Below are positions 45,727 through 58,793 of a DNA stretch of 64,000 bases, piece by piece (the stretch's first letter is position 1; every line of letters begins with the position of its first letter). Position numbers and translations under genes: made by a program. The stretch spans positions 78,574,979 to 78,638,978 of the forward strand of contig NC_079501.1 of assembly GCF_030052815.1 (NCBI RefSeq), given 5' to 3'. The notes beneath the pieces were generated by a model, which made no database searches, was not told where the DNA came from, and saw nothing but the letters and a program-made list of their open reading frames with translations. Origin of the DNA: Hevea brasiliensis. Taxonomy: Eukaryota; Streptophyta; Magnoliopsida; Malpighiales; Euphorbiaceae.

Positions 45727-48700
45727 TGTCACACCTTACCCCTCTGTAAGGCATGATGACATGATCCCGTAGAATACCTAATGAACTACCGAACTTCACC
45801 TATCGATAATTCATTAAGTACACTACAAGGGATTTTAAAACCATTTTCTTACATTTTGGAAGTGGTGAGCGTTTTAGTAGGAATTAAAATCATTTATTCA
45901 AAGCTTAAAAAATAGTAAAAGTTTTTTGTCCATTTTTATTTCTTCGCAAATATTATAAAAATTTCGGCAGAGTGCCGTCTATATTTTGAGAAACCAGTTC
46001 TTCAAATACCTGAGAAAAACACTTCCAATAAATTTTCACAATTCCCAACCTCCAAATAATCTCAAGTCAACTCAATTCAATCCACTTCAAAATAATTTCA
46101 CAATTCAACAAAAAATTTATCAACTCAAAATATTTCATAACTTCATTCACAGTGCATATAGTATGAAATTCACAAATACAAATCTTAATTTACAAAAAGA
46201 AAATCCAAAAATAATATTATTACAATTTATTATACAGCTGCTCAACTTTACATTGATACATAAAATATTATAATATTTACATCAAAATAACTACAAGGGT
46301 ATAAAACAATACCCGTACAAAAAGACTAGTATAGTCCTCAATATCAGTAGCAGCTCACTCTGCTGGTTTCTCCTTGCTCTTATCTGCGACAGTAAAATAA
46401 GCTATCGCTGAGTATAAAAATACTCAGTGGTGCACAATAAAAATTAAAACGCAGTACATAAATCATTCGTTGAAAAAACACAATTCAAATGTTGCACAAT
46501 TATATTTCACCAATTATCAAAACTCATTATAGCAAAATTTTTGGGTCAAATAATTTAATAAACACAGTGTTGCCAATTCATACACAACTTAAGCCATGAC
46601 ACAAAATTTCCGATCAATACTGTGTTGTACACCACGACAAAGCAATCTACAACCCCACTAATCAAAATCAATGAGGGAGGTGGCTAGCTAGCTAATGAGT
46701 ACTCATCCAATCTACAACCTCAACTGGTAAACCAGAGAGGGAGGAAAAATAATCAATCTCATCCCATAAATGGAGGAGGAATAATAAGGCCCTGTCATGC
46801 TAAGTGTGAATTAGAAAATCAATTCAAAACAATTTAATCAAATAATTTGTGAGAAATCTGATTAATTTCCAAAGTCATATTTGCGATCATAAAATGGCAA
46901 CACAATACATAATTAACCACAGAAGTCAAATTTTCAAGGATAAAATATTTAAACAAGAATTATTGTGCACAGACCTGACGTGAGTCGCCTCTAGGCCTTG
47001 ACTCAGTCTCTCAGACCTTCCAAGTCTTTTTCAGCTGAAACACACAATTTCATAGTGTTTCAGTACCATAACTTAGCATAAATCCAAAAATAAATTAAAA
47101 TTCACTTTTATCTAGCTTATATCTACTAAACTTGACGTTCTTTAAAATTTGTGTTTCGGGGTTACTATTTACTATACTATTCAAGTTAAATTGTTGACTT
47201 TCTAAGGCTTAATAGGTATGGGAATTCCAACTTCACCCACATACCACATTTTGATCACCAAACTTGTTGGTTTCGGTCATTTTCTCAAAACTTAAGTCCT
47301 TTAGGCAAAATTGCAAATTTTCAATTTTTGTGCCTTAGGTTGTACTATTCCATTGGTTACTTTACTGTTAGAATTTGGCAAAACTTTCTTTATAGAAAAT
47401 GTTCCCTAATGTCTTAAGTTTATTCTCCTTTTTGAATCACTCCAATTGGAGTTTTGTAGCTCAAGTTATAGCCATTTGAACCATGGCTGCCGGATTGGAC
47501 TCAACCCAGTGCAGGCAATTTTTAGTCTTTGGCGGTTTGGGTCACCAACTTGAGGTGGCCAAATTACTTGGTTAATGGCATAATTTGAGTTTATGTTCTT
47601 CATGAAAGTTTTAGGTCTATATCTCATCTAACCACTGGTAAAATTTTAGGTCATTTATTCCTAGCTCAAGTTATGACCAAATGAACAAACACTGTTCATT
47701 TGGTCAGTTTATACAGGGCAGACTGTGATTTTTCAAGCTTGGTCAATTTGTTCACTAAGTTTTGGTCACTTTTTGGGCATACTTCCTAAATGAAAATTGT
47801 GTCATTTAGTGTCTATTTTCATTCCCAATTAGTCTCATACCAATTGGACTTGTAAAATTTCATTTCTGGTCCCTCAAAGGTAACTTGGTCATGCTACTAG
47901 CAGCATGACCATGCTCAATCCGAATTTGGCCTTAACTCCAACCACTCCAACACACCTCATTAGGTCACAATTGACCATTTCTCTCCTTAAACTAGGTCAA
48001 AGACATCTTTTACAATTTTCTCACATTTTTGTCTCTAAACCCTAATATCCAAAACCCTAATTCACTCTAATTGTTGCATTCAACCATTTCCATGCTTTTA
48101 ACCATAGTCATTAACTAATTAAGGTTCATATACCCATTCAAACCATTCAAACCATGCAATAAAACCCCCATACACATGCTGGCCGAATTTCAGTCATAGT
48201 CCCTCAATAAATTTTTCTTTTCATTTTAAGTTTATTTACAAGTTAATCAAGCTAAAAACACAACAAATAAACTAATTTTGTATCTTAAATCACTAACCTT
48301 GTTAGGTGTCTTTTTCCTCTTCTTTTTTCTTCTCCTTTCTTCTCCTTTCTTCTTCTTTCTGTAGACAATAGCTAAATCAAAGGTCTAGGTTAAGATTTAC
48401 TTAAGGACTTTAGGGGAATTTATGGTTAAATTGGGGTGTATGAAGCTTAAATTTGGAGCTCCAATGGAGTTTGGAAGAGAGAACTTTGGGGAGAGAGAGA
48501 ACGACTTGGAAGGGAAGAAGAAGACAACGAATTTTTTTTCTTTATTTTATATATTTATCCCTTAATTAACTTAGTCAAAATATCAAGTAAACAAAAATTT
48601 ATTTATGACTTCATATGTGATGTCACCTTAATGATGTCACTACCTTTTTTACTTTTCTTTTTCTTTTTTTTTTCTATTTATTTTTCTATTAGTTCTTAAA

Positions 48701-49179
48701 ATTAAATCTCAATTTTGGAATTTTCTTTTCTCCAATTTTATTTGACAGTTAGATCAGGAGTTAGCTCTCGGGGTCAATTGACTAAATTGCCCCTCGCCGG
48801 TTCAACCTGGTTTGCAAATAATTCAATATTTCTTCCGGCTCCTTGAGCTAATTATTTGACTGGTTTAACAACCTTTTTCCATGATTTTCTCTTTTCCACT
48901 GTGTTCGTAATAGTCCTAAGGACCGCAGCGTCACATTTTATAGTTCAAAATTTGAGTTTAAATCGACTTCACAGTTGTTCCTGAGGAGGTCACCCATCGC
49001 TGTGACTCTCGGCTCGTTTAACTTCTTATGTTCCATTAACTAATTGAAAATTACTAATTATTTGTGTTTATAGCTTATCTAATTGTCTTAAGTGTGGTTC
49101 TAATCTCCTTAATTGTCCAGATCGACTCCGGTCATCGAAACAGTGAAATATATCAGGCTATGCAAATAGTGGTGTTACG
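45727..49179 (-). mobile_element. Solo LTR of the Tekay family, long variant
   Basis: 3,453 bp, TGTCACACC...TGTTACG (the last base has changed from A), with perfect target duplication ACATC at 45722-45726 and 49180-49184. Both ends match the LTRs of the host Tekay element, so the family inserted into its own relative and then lost one LTR and the interior. A central segment of about 1.2 kb (roughly 47100-48300) is absent from the host element's LTRs. Confidence 0.92.
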
Positions 49180-50356
49180 ACATCATAGTCATTTGTACAC
49201 ACTGGATAGCAGTAGAACACATCACACTAGCACTGACATATGAATGTGTCGAGCCAGCATCAAATAACACATATGCATCTTGGTCAAGGATAGAGAAAAT
49301 ACCAACTACTACATCTGATGTTTCAGCCTCCTCCCTCTGATGCATTATATACACTCTGGCTGGTACGCCACTGGGTTCTGGCTGGTTAACAGTGCTTTGA
49401 CTTCCTGGGGTGCTACCCCTACCTCTGCCTCTACCTCTACCAGATGGTTGTGACCCTCTTGGAGTAGAGGCTTGGGTTGATCCCTCAGATGTGGTAAGAG
49501 GTCTAGATCGGCGTGGACTAGTATAATCCTTAGCAAAATGTCCCCACCGTGTGTTCTACCACAAGTCTCACGCTGCTAGACTGATAAAGCTCCTCGAAAT
49601 GCCTGCTGGGTCTGCTGACTAGACCGGGGTGGTCTTTGGCCAGAGAATCTACCTCTGCCAAATTTGCGAGAGCTGGATCCCCCAAATTATTTCCTCTTCC
49701 CAGAACCACTCTCAGTAGCCTGGCCCGTAGCCTTTCAGTCTTTTCTTTCTCTTGAGTGCCCTTCTTCACCGCCCCTTCTGATTCTATCCTTTCCAGTTCC
49801 AGGCTTGTGAAATCAGCTCAGAAAAATTTTGGTGTCTGAATCCCACAACTTGCATTCTTAAGCTAGGCCTCAACCCAGCCTCAAACCTCTTACATCTGTC
49901 TCTGGGGGTGGAGACTAAGCTTCCAGCATAGTGACTTAGCCTTGAAAAGTCCCACTCATACTCTGCTATTGTTCTGTCCCCTTGCTTCAAGCTTAAGAAT
50001 TCTTGCAATTTCATATTTACATAAGCATCGGGAACCCATTTCTGCCTGAATTCCCTCAGGAAATCTGTCCATGTCAGCACAGGTGGCTCAACCAGGCTGT
50101 GGGGGATGGTCTTCCACCATTCATATGCATCCCCTTGCAGAAGAGATACTGAATATTCAAATTTTAATTCTTCGGCACACTGCAGTTTTCTGAATACCCT
50201 TTCCATCCGTGCTAGCCATTGTTCTGCCTCCAGTGGATCCACAGTGCCCTTAAACTCAGTAGCCCCAATGGATCCACTCAAATTCTGAAGTGTTGGGGCT
50301 TCTCCTTGGACCTCAACCTCGACAGATTGCTCCACGGAATGATCTTCCTCTTCCAT
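49180..50356 (-). pseudogene. Tekay gag, zinc knuckle and start of protease
   Basis: ATG at 50356, about 170 nt after the primer site, starts MEEEDHSVEQSVEVEVQ. The capsid-type region (VDPLEAEQWLARMERVF, YSVSLLQGDAYEWWKTIPHS) is open to 49784. A one-base loss near 49800 shifts it to LELERIESEGAVKKG, then a Gly/Arg/Ser-rich stretch. Near 49540 a degenerate zinc knuckle (TCGRTHGG...) and another shift follow. The protease starts at AYVLFDAGSTHSYVSASVM (about 49230), with active site D-A-G in place of the usual D-S/T-G, and is cut at 49180 by the solo LTR. Relative to the gag at 62887, about 40 residues are missing near its N-terminus. Confidence 0.88.
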
Positions 50357-50524
50357 TTCGTTTTCAAAAATTCTCTACTTCTTGAGATCAAACACAAGGA
50401 GGTTGACCTCCGTTAGTACATATTCATAATATAAATATGTCATATGTATCAATTAAAGACACTTGAGCAGTTGTACTTATCAAAGAAATATTCACATACA
50501 TAGTCAAAATTAATTGCAAAACCA

Positions 50525-50537
50525 TGCTCTGATACCA
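50525..50537 (-). promoter_or_regulatory. Primer-binding site of the Tekay element
   Basis: Minus-strand TGGTATCAGAGCA, complementary to initiator tRNA-Met, 8 bases inside the 5' LTR. Confidence 0.9.
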
Positions 50538-50545
50538 CTAAAACA

Positions 50546-52736
50546 AGTCACACCTTACCCCTCTGTAAGGCATAACATGATCCCGTAGAATACCTAATGA
50601 ACTACCGAACTTCACCTACCGATAACTCATTAAGTACCCTACAAGGGATTTTGAAACCATTTTCTTACGTTTTAGAAGTAGTGAGCATTTTAGTAGGAAT
50701 TAAAAACATTTAATTGAAGTTTTAAAACTAGTAAAAATTTTTGTCCATTTTTATTTGTCCGCAAATTTTGGAAAAATTTCGGTAGAGTGCCGTTTGTATT
50801 TTGATAAAACAGTTTTTCAAAAACCTGTAAAAACACTTCCAATATTTGTTTCCATAACTTCCAAGTAAAAACACTTCTAATAATTGTTTCCATAATTCCC
50901 AACCACCAAAATGACTCAGCTCAACATAATTCAACTCAATTCCACAATTCAATCAAAGTTTGTCATCTCACAATATTTCATAATTTCATTCACATTGCAT
51001 TTAAAATTTAATTTATATATACAGGTCCTAATTTACAAAAAGAAAATCCAAAATAATATTATTACAATTTACTGTATAACTGCTCAACTTTACATTAATA
51101 CATATGACATTATAATTGTTACATCAAAATAACTACAAGGGTATAAATAAATACCCATACCAAAAAGGTCAAAGTAGTCCTCTATCTCAATAACAGCTCA
51201 CTCTGCTGCTTTCTCCTTGCCCTTATCTGCGATAGCAAAATAAGCTATGGCTGACTATAAAAATACTCAGTGGTGCACAATAAAAATTCGAAATGCAGTA
51301 CATAAAGCATTCATTGATAAATCACAATTTAAATATTTCACATTCACATTTCACAAATTATTAAAACTCTTTATAGCACAATTTTGATCAAATAATTTAA
51401 TAAACACAGTGTTGTCAATTCATACACAACTTAAGCTATGACACAAAATTTCCAATCAATGCCGCGTTGTACACCACGATAAAGCAATCTACAACCCCAC
51501 TAATCGAAAGTAATGAGGGAGGTGGCTAGCTAGCTAATGAGTACTCATCCGATCTACAACCTCAACTAGTAAGCAAGAGAGGGAGGAAAATAAACGATCT
51601 CAACCCCATAAATAGAGGATGAATAATGTGGTATTGTCATGCTAAGTGTGGACACAAAATCAATTCAAAATAAAGTACTCAAATAATTTAGGAAAGATCT
51701 CAAATAATTTCCAAAGTCATTTTTGCAGTCACAAAATGGCAACACAATTTATAAACAACACAGTGATTTCATAAAGCATAACAATTCAACTTTTCACTTA
51801 GAAAATAATTATATAAATTTATTGTGCACAAACTTGACGTGAGTCGCCTCTAAGCGTTTACTTAATCCCTTAGATTTTCCGGGTCTTTTTCAGCTGAAAC
51901 ACACAATTGACAATGTTTCAGTATCTTATCTCACAATAATCCAATAATTAAACTCATATATGCTCAACTCTAGACCCAATATGCTTAAACTTACGTTCTT
52001 GGAAATTTTCATCGTGGTGAGGAAAAGAGGTGGGCGGCACACTAAGAAGAAGAAGACCAAAAATGAGTTTTTTTTCTTTTTTTTTTTTTGTTATTTTATG
52101 TCTTAAAAAAATGCTTTTGACTTGGTCAATATTTGTAGAAAATTAAAATGGATTTTGACATCATGATAATGTCATTCAATGATGTAATAACACTTTTTCC
52201 TTTTTTTTTTCTTTTGTATTTATTTTTCTATTAGTTTTTTAATTTAATTCTTAATCCCAAAATTTTTTTTCTCCAATTTTATTGGACAGTTAGGTCAGGT
52301 GTCAGCTCTAAGGGTGAATTGACTAAATTGCCCATCGCTGGTTCAATCCGGTTTGCAAGTTATTTGATATTTCTTTCGGATCCCTGACCTAATTATTTGA
52401 CCTGCTTAACAATTCTTTTTTGTGATTTTCTCTTTTCCACTATGTTCACAATAGTCCTAAGGATCGCAGCGTCACATTTTACGGTTCCAAATTTAAGTTT
52501 AGACTGACCTTGCGGTTATTTTTAAGAAGGTTACCCATCGCTGTAACTCCCGGCTCATTTAACTTTTTGTGTTCTATTTTTCTTATTTATACTTAACTAT
52601 TTGGCAATTACTAATTATTTGTGTTCAGGGCTTAATTAGGTGTCTTAGACATGATTCTAATTCTCTTAATTGTCCGAACCAACACCAGTCACCGAAACAG
52701 TAAAATATACCAGGCTATGCAAATAAGGGTGTTACA
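50546..52736 (-). repeat. 5' LTR of the Tekay element
   Basis: 2,191 bp, partner of 35970-38124. Its first base has changed (AGTCACACC instead of TGTCACACC). About 40 bp around 50824-50890 are duplicated (ACACTTC...TTTCCATAA twice), which explains most of the length difference. Confidence 0.9.
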
Positions 52737-53730
52737 TCCATTAAGGTTGTCCAAAGAAGCTTAACATGGGTTGATATCCGAATATGCCCCTTTTTCACCA
52801 TTAGCCTTCAGATATCATGAATAAGGCACCTATAAGCTTATTTTGTCATTGGCTAAGTTCTCATTAAAATTGCACCTTCATATGCCTTAAAATGCTTAAT
52901 GTGTATTTTGCTTCTTTTTGTACTCAATTAACCTCTTTATGTTTCATAAGCTCGTACATGCTCTTGTAAACATCTAATAATATAAAAATAAGTATTGAAA
53001 AGCTAATTAAATAAGAAATAAACTCAAAAGACTTAGTATGCAATGATAAAGATATTGCATTCTAACTTAACTTTCTCTCAAGAATCTTAGTTAAAGTAGG
53101 AAAACAAATTAAAAACAACTCTCCTTATATAGATCTGCCACTTGCACAACCTTAGAGACCCACACACCTTTATTTTATTTATTTTGGGCCTTATATAGAT
53201 AATAAACCCACCAATTAAGGCCCTAACTCCTGGTCCCACATAACTTAACATGAAAAGCCTAAACACACTGAACATGCAATCCTCAATGTAATTGGCTCAA
53301 TTGCTCTCATTTTTCATATATCACCTTAAAATATGTCAAATAAATTCCCTCTAAACCCATAAGGTCATATTCAAAATCTAAATAATGGATCACATATAAG
53401 CCTCCTTAAGGCTATCCAAAAAAGCTAACAATGAGTTGATATCTGAATCTATTCATTTTTCACCATTAGCCTCTAAATATCATGAATAAGACACCTCTAA
53501 GCTCATTTTGTCATTGGCTAAGTCCTCATCGAAATCGCACTTCCCTATCCCTTAAAGTGTTTAATGTGTGGTTTACTTCTTTTTGTGCTCAATTCACTTT
53601 TTATGCTTCATAAGCTCTTCCATGCTCTTGTAGACACCTAATAACACAAAAACAAGCATTAACAAGCTAACTAAATAAGAAACAAACTCAAAAGACTATG
53701 CAATGATTAAAGATATGACATTTTAAGCAA
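52737..53730. other. Tandemly duplicated host repeat
   Basis: 52737 to about 53050 completes unit 1, whose left part is 35641-35969. From about 53061 to 53730 a second unit of about 670 bp repeats the same order (AAGTAGGAAAAC, TTTTGGGCCTTA, CATATAAGC, TTAAGG, CAATGAT). No ORF or known domain. Confidence 0.7.
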
Positions 53731-54785
53731 CTATCACTGAACCTAGGAATTTCCAGAATTCCCAATTCAAATTCTACAAAAAAACCATATGCATAAAACT
53801 CCAATAACTCATCTCAAAAGCTAAAAACTTTAATTAAACCACACAACATCTTCTCATAACGTCCATTGACTCAAAGCAACTTGGGAATACAATATGCATC
53901 AATCAAAAGATCAAATTTTATAAGATTTCTCAAGTTAACTAACCTTAGCACAAACAAAAATAACAACCACTTCAAAACTTGTACATTTCATAACAACCAC
54001 CCAAAAATAAAAAAAATCCAGGTGGCTCATAACTTTCAAAACTCTCAACTAATTCAAAAAACCCCAAAAAACAAAACATGCATCCAAGATTCTTACAAAA
54101 CCCAAACAAAAGAAAATTTCAATACCATTGTACAAAACCTCAATTTAACACTTGTGACCTATGGCTAGGTGTTAATAAATAAAATTTCAAACAAAATGTA
54201 AAACTCTTGCAAAAACTTCACATGCATACAAGGAATTTATCTTCTTGAAACTTGACTCTCTCCTTAAAAACTTTAATTCTCCCCTTATTCAACACCAAAA
54301 CACGATTAAGAGATTAAATCTCTTGTTCACAAGGAAAGATTTATGAAAAACCAGTTTGCATGAAATAGTAACAAGAAGAGAGAAAACCCTAAAACTTTAG
54401 TTTATTCTTTTTAAATTTTCAAGTTAAAAATACTATTTATAGCCCTTACTGTCAAGGGGACTTTTGGCTATCGAAAACCCAACTTTCAGTTGCTGGAGTC
54501 CATATTGCCCAAAAGAATACCTCAGTGGTAAAAAGGAACCTTCTTCTATCGAAAGTGCAACATTCAACTGCGAAGTTCATACTGCCCAAAAAGAACCTTA
54601 TACTCTTCACTTTACAAAAATAAACAAACAAACAACAATTCACATAAACTCTATAACTCAGCGTTTGCACACATATAAAACTTACCACTATTTTTCCTGT
54701 CCATGAAACCCTAAGTTTCACAAAAATTTCTCATCAATGACAGGAATTTCGAAATCGAAAAATGGTGGGTGTTCGTTCTCTCGCG
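53731..54785 (-). repeat. Presumed 3' LTR of the truncated chromovirus
   Basis: Lies beyond the G-tract that ends the pol remnant, where the 3' LTR of a minus-strand element should be. A minus-strand GGCTATAAATAG at about 54437-54448 is a good TATA box. There is no partner LTR in the window, and exact ends are not determined. Confidence 0.5.
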
Positions 54786-56822
54786 CCCCCCCCCCCCCCC
54801 TCCCAACCCCCCTAGGAACATTCATCTCCAAATGTTAAACCAAATAAAAACATGCTTAAAACAAGTGGGGATATTGTTGTAACATGGAATCACGGGTTTC
54901 CCATGTGCATTCTTCCATGTTATGGTGACTCATAGGTATAGGTATCTTTCTGTTTCTTAGCCTACTTATCTATGTGTCTACAATTCGAACATGTTGTTTG
55001 ACATAAGAAAGATCTTTTCAAATTTCCATATCCAGTTCACTTATAACCTTATTTGAATCCGACGCAAACCTCTATAGCATAGAAACATGAAAAACTAGAT
55101 GGATCCTTTCTATTTCTGATGGCAAAGTTAGCTTGCAAGATACATTCCCAACCTTTTATAGTACTTCTTATGGTCTAATATACCTTGGAGCTAGTTTACC
55201 CTTCTTTCTAAATCGCATAACACCTTTCATCAGAGATTCCTAGAGAAGCACCATGTCCCCTACTTGGAAAACCACTTCCTTTCTATGGAGATCTATATAA
55301 CTTTTTGGTCTACTAGCTATTGTCTTTAACCTTGCCTTGATTAAAGGCATCATCTTATTGGTGATTTTCACCAAAATCAATACCCATTAAAGCTCATTCA
55401 CTAACTTCTTTCTAACACACAGGAGACCTACACTTTCTCCCATACAGAGCTTCATGCAGTGCTAATCCAATACTAGAGTAATAGGTATTAACTCAACTAG
55501 AGGAAGATACTTCTTCCATGATCCTCCAAAGTCAAGTACACACATTCTTAGCATATCCTCCAAAGTTTGTATGGTTCTTTCTAACTACTCATCAGTCTAA
55601 GAATGAAAAGCTGTGCTAAAATTCAACCTGGTGCCTAATTCATTCTGAAGACAATGCTCAAACCATGAGGTGAACTATGGTCCTATGTCAGAAACTATTA
55701 TCACTGGAGCTCCATGCAATGTTAGTATCTCTGCCACATACACTTGAGCTAACTTGTCCATAGAATAGTTAGCTCTCACAGGAATGAAATAGGAAGTCTT
55801 GGTCAACCTGTCCACTATTACGCATATTAAGTCATGTCTTTTGGAGGCTACAAGTAACCCCACAACAAAGTCCATGGCCACATTTTCCCATTTTCACTCT
55901 GGAATGGGTAGTGGGTTAATTATCACTGCTAGCTTTTGATATTCTAGCTTCACTCTCTGACACACCTCATAGGCAAATATGAACTGTGCAATCTCCTTCT
56001 TCGTAGAAGGCCACCAATATACTTTCTTCAAATCTTGATACATTTTGGTGGCCCCAGGGTATATGTTGTACAAAGCATTATGAAAGCTCATAATGTCTCC
56101 CTTGAGTCTGATATCATCGCCATACCTTAAAATTCCTTTCCTATCAAATCAGAACTCATAGTTTTTACCCTTTTGCATCGCTTCTACTAACTTTAACAAT
56201 TTTGGGTCTTCATGTTGTTTCTCTATCACTTGTCTCAAGTAAACTAGTGCCACCTTCATTTGTGCTATCCAAGTGCCTTTGGGTGATAACTCCAATTATA
56301 ACCCCTCTCCTGTCAGCTAATGTAACTCCTTTAAGATAGGTCGTCTTTCCACCAATATGTGAGCCAAACTGCCAAATGATTTTTGGCTGAGGGAATCTAT
56401 GACTACATTTGCCTTACTCGCATGGCACTAAATAGTACAATCATAATCACTAAGCAGTTCCACCACCTTCTTTGTTTGAGATTCAACTCGTTTTAATTGA
56501 AGATGTACTGGAGACTATTGTGGTTTATGAAAATTTCACACTTTGCCCCATAAAGATAGTACCTCTACATCTTAAGGGCAAAAACTACAGTCGTTATTTC
56601 TAGGTCATGGATGGGATAATTAGCTTCATGCTTTTTCAACTGCCTCAAAGCATAAACTATTACTTTTCCATTTTGCATGAGAAGACACCCTAAATCCACT
56701 CCAAAGGCATCGTAATACACTGTGAAATCTTCATTGCTCGAAGGTAAAGCTAGAACTAGTGTTATCACTAAACACTCTTTGAGCTTCTTAAAACTTTCTT
56801 CACACAAGTTTATCCATCACAC
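54786..56822 (-). pseudogene. 5'-truncated chromovirus pol remnant
   Basis: Minus-strand Ty3/gypsy pol starting abruptly near 56822 inside the RT/RNase H connection ([12 protein letters not shown]). RNase H follows ([34 protein letters not shown]), then the integrase zinc region (YPGATKMYQDLKKVYWWP), core (MAMDFVVGL, VIIVSDIGP, and [13 protein letters not shown], which keeps the catalytic Glu), GPY-like PRYIRP and traces of a chromodomain near 54900. Stops and shifts are frequent. Gag, protease and most of RT are absent. A G-rich tract (C-run from about 54786) marks the likely purine tract. It is more decayed than 35970-52736 and a different subfamily. Confidence 0.82.
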
Positions 56823-58131
56823 AGCTAGAGCGAGCATTGCTCACTTGAAACCATAATATAATAAATCTTATCTGAGACAAGTAGTTTCTTTAGGATAAAT
56901 CATCAACTCTTTTATTTTATTTCATTCGCCTTCGTTCCTCCTACCTCTATTATAGCTATAACTAACTTAAGTATTAGAGTGTCTCTATCAAGCTCCACCT
57001 ATAACACATTTTGGTTTCTTTTTCTCTTTGTATTGTTACAGACAAATCATAGTGAAAAGAATGGTTTTCATCATAAAAAAAAAAAAATTAAAAAACAAAT
57101 AATGAAAAAGAGACTTTATCCAGATTAGGTCTAATGGTAGTGTCGATAAGGTATCTAACCTCAAGGAACCTCATGATTAACTAGGATGCTGCCACTTGTA
57201 ACACATATTGTACCTTTATCTCCTTCCATCTGTCTAGCTCTCTTTTTCAACGAGATTATTAACATAAACTGCCATCCATAGACCTATTTAATGGGAGGGC
57301 CATGTTGAGTCCAAAGTTGGGTCGTGTCTTTGAGTCTGTGATCAAGCTAATTAAGAGTCTCAAGTTCAAATTTCACAGGTGGATAAGGATTGTTATGATT
57401 TTCGTGATTGATAAGTAAAATGTTTATTGCAGTTGTTACTATAGAAATATAAATTTTTAAGCTAACTATATTATTAGCTTAATAGATTTTAATTGGCCAA
57501 TTAAATTTAATTTTTAATTAATTTATTTTATAAACCAATCAAATCATTTAAAGGTCATTAAAATATTTAATTATTAACTAATTTCATCTTTATTTTAAAT
57601 ATAATTGATGATACAATATGATCCAATTAAACTATGTGAAGTGGACAATCAAATTAAAAGAGTAATTTTACATACACTGGAGGACCTCATGAAAGTTTTT
57701 ATAAATAGAAGGGCTCTCTCCATTTTGAATATATATTAGCACAAACTCAAAAGCTCTACAGAATTCAAATAACAAAACTCTTTTGCTTTTCATATTTCAA
57801 GTGCAAAGATCAAGATTTCTCCTTCAATAAGAAAATTTTAAATCTGAAATTCAATTAAATCTCAAATTCAAGTTCTAAAATCAACATTCTTCTTCTCTAT
57901 CAATGAGGAGAAGATTTCAACATTGATTCAAGATGAAATTTATTCGATTTTTAAATCGTGTTGATGCAAATTAAAAGAATCAGATATTACATTTTCATAA
58001 TAAAAAAAATAAATATTAGATATTGTATCTACAAATTTATATAAATTTATGCTCTATTTTTATTTTTTTAATTTTCAAAACACGAAACATGTGTATACAT
58101 TTATGATACACCTAATGGAGCAATCAAGAAT
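56823..58131. other. Unassigned AT-rich sequence
   Basis: No coding domain. A TATA box-like TTATAAATAGAAGG occurs at 57699-57712 on the plus strand, followed by a C/T and A-rich stretch like an LTR or viral R-U5 region. I cannot assign it to a family. Confidence 0.4.
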
Positions 58132-58793
58132 TGTCACAACCCAACCTATAGGCCGGACCGGCACTAGGACCTGGGCCAACCTAAAGCCCCCGAGGCCAGT
58201 AGTAAGCCTTACTGTTCTCAAATCCATAACCAAGGCCCAAAAACTTAGGCCTAATATGTAAATAAAATAAAATAAAATAAAATATTTTTATTCGGGTCAA
58301 CCCAATCCAATAATTATCCGAATCTAAATTAGGGGAGCCCAGCTCAACCCTTTTACATCATTTACAAACTATTTAAAACTCATAAAAAAATTTTCATTTA
58401 TTAATACAAAAACTTAAATTCATACAGTCTCTAACAGAATTAATACTATTACTAGTACATGCGGAGTTCTAAATTATAAATTTAGATAATAATAATACAG
58501 TTAAGTAATTTTTCATAACCTGCGAGGAAAGGAACAGTTTATTCTAAAAAATGTCTCCTTCTGTAGCCTGGAAAAATAAGGTGAACAGGAGTGAGCGTTC
58601 GACTTAGAGAGTAAAATACCAATTTTAACTACAATTTTTATAGTTATCTAAAGCTAATGCATCCTAAGGAGTGGATGCAACATCATCAAAATTTTCATAC
58701 AAATCACACTATAACAGTAAAAAGGTAATTTGGAGCACTCACCCACCCAACACTGTTCAAACAGTACATTTATGGTAGCCGATCCCCTATACA
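58132..58793 (+). repeat. Fragment of another LTR family
   Basis: Starts TGTCACAACCCAACC, then GGCCGGACCGGCACTAGGAC, a GC-rich head I recognise as the start of a common Gypsy LTR of eudicots. It is interrupted at 58794 by the next element; its remainder should lie right of the window. Confidence 0.6.

Larger units (their letters stand above)
35970..52736 (-). mobile_element. Tekay/Del-type chromovirus (Ty3/gypsy) with two nested solo LTRs
   Basis: A minus-strand Gypsy element. LTRs lie at 35970-38124 and 50546-52736, flanked by TCTAT (35965-35969) and TCCAT (52737-52741), a target duplication with one change. The primer-binding site adjoins the right LTR and the purine tract the left one. 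Gag, protease, RT, RNase H, integrase and a C-terminal chromodomain occur in Ty3 order. The span of 16.8 kb shrinks to about 9 kb once the solo LTRs at 41145-45448 and 45727-49179 are removed. The chromodomain and the RT motif [13 protein letters not shown] point to the Tekay/Del clade. Confidence 0.92.

Noticed and set aside
53866..54168. 100-codon ORF rich in Asn, Thr and Lys
   Set aside because: Falls in the presumed LTR of the truncated chromovirus and reflects A-rich composition.
54452..54721. Overlapping ORFs on both strands around the TATA box
   Set aside because: Located in the LTR promoter region with no known domain.
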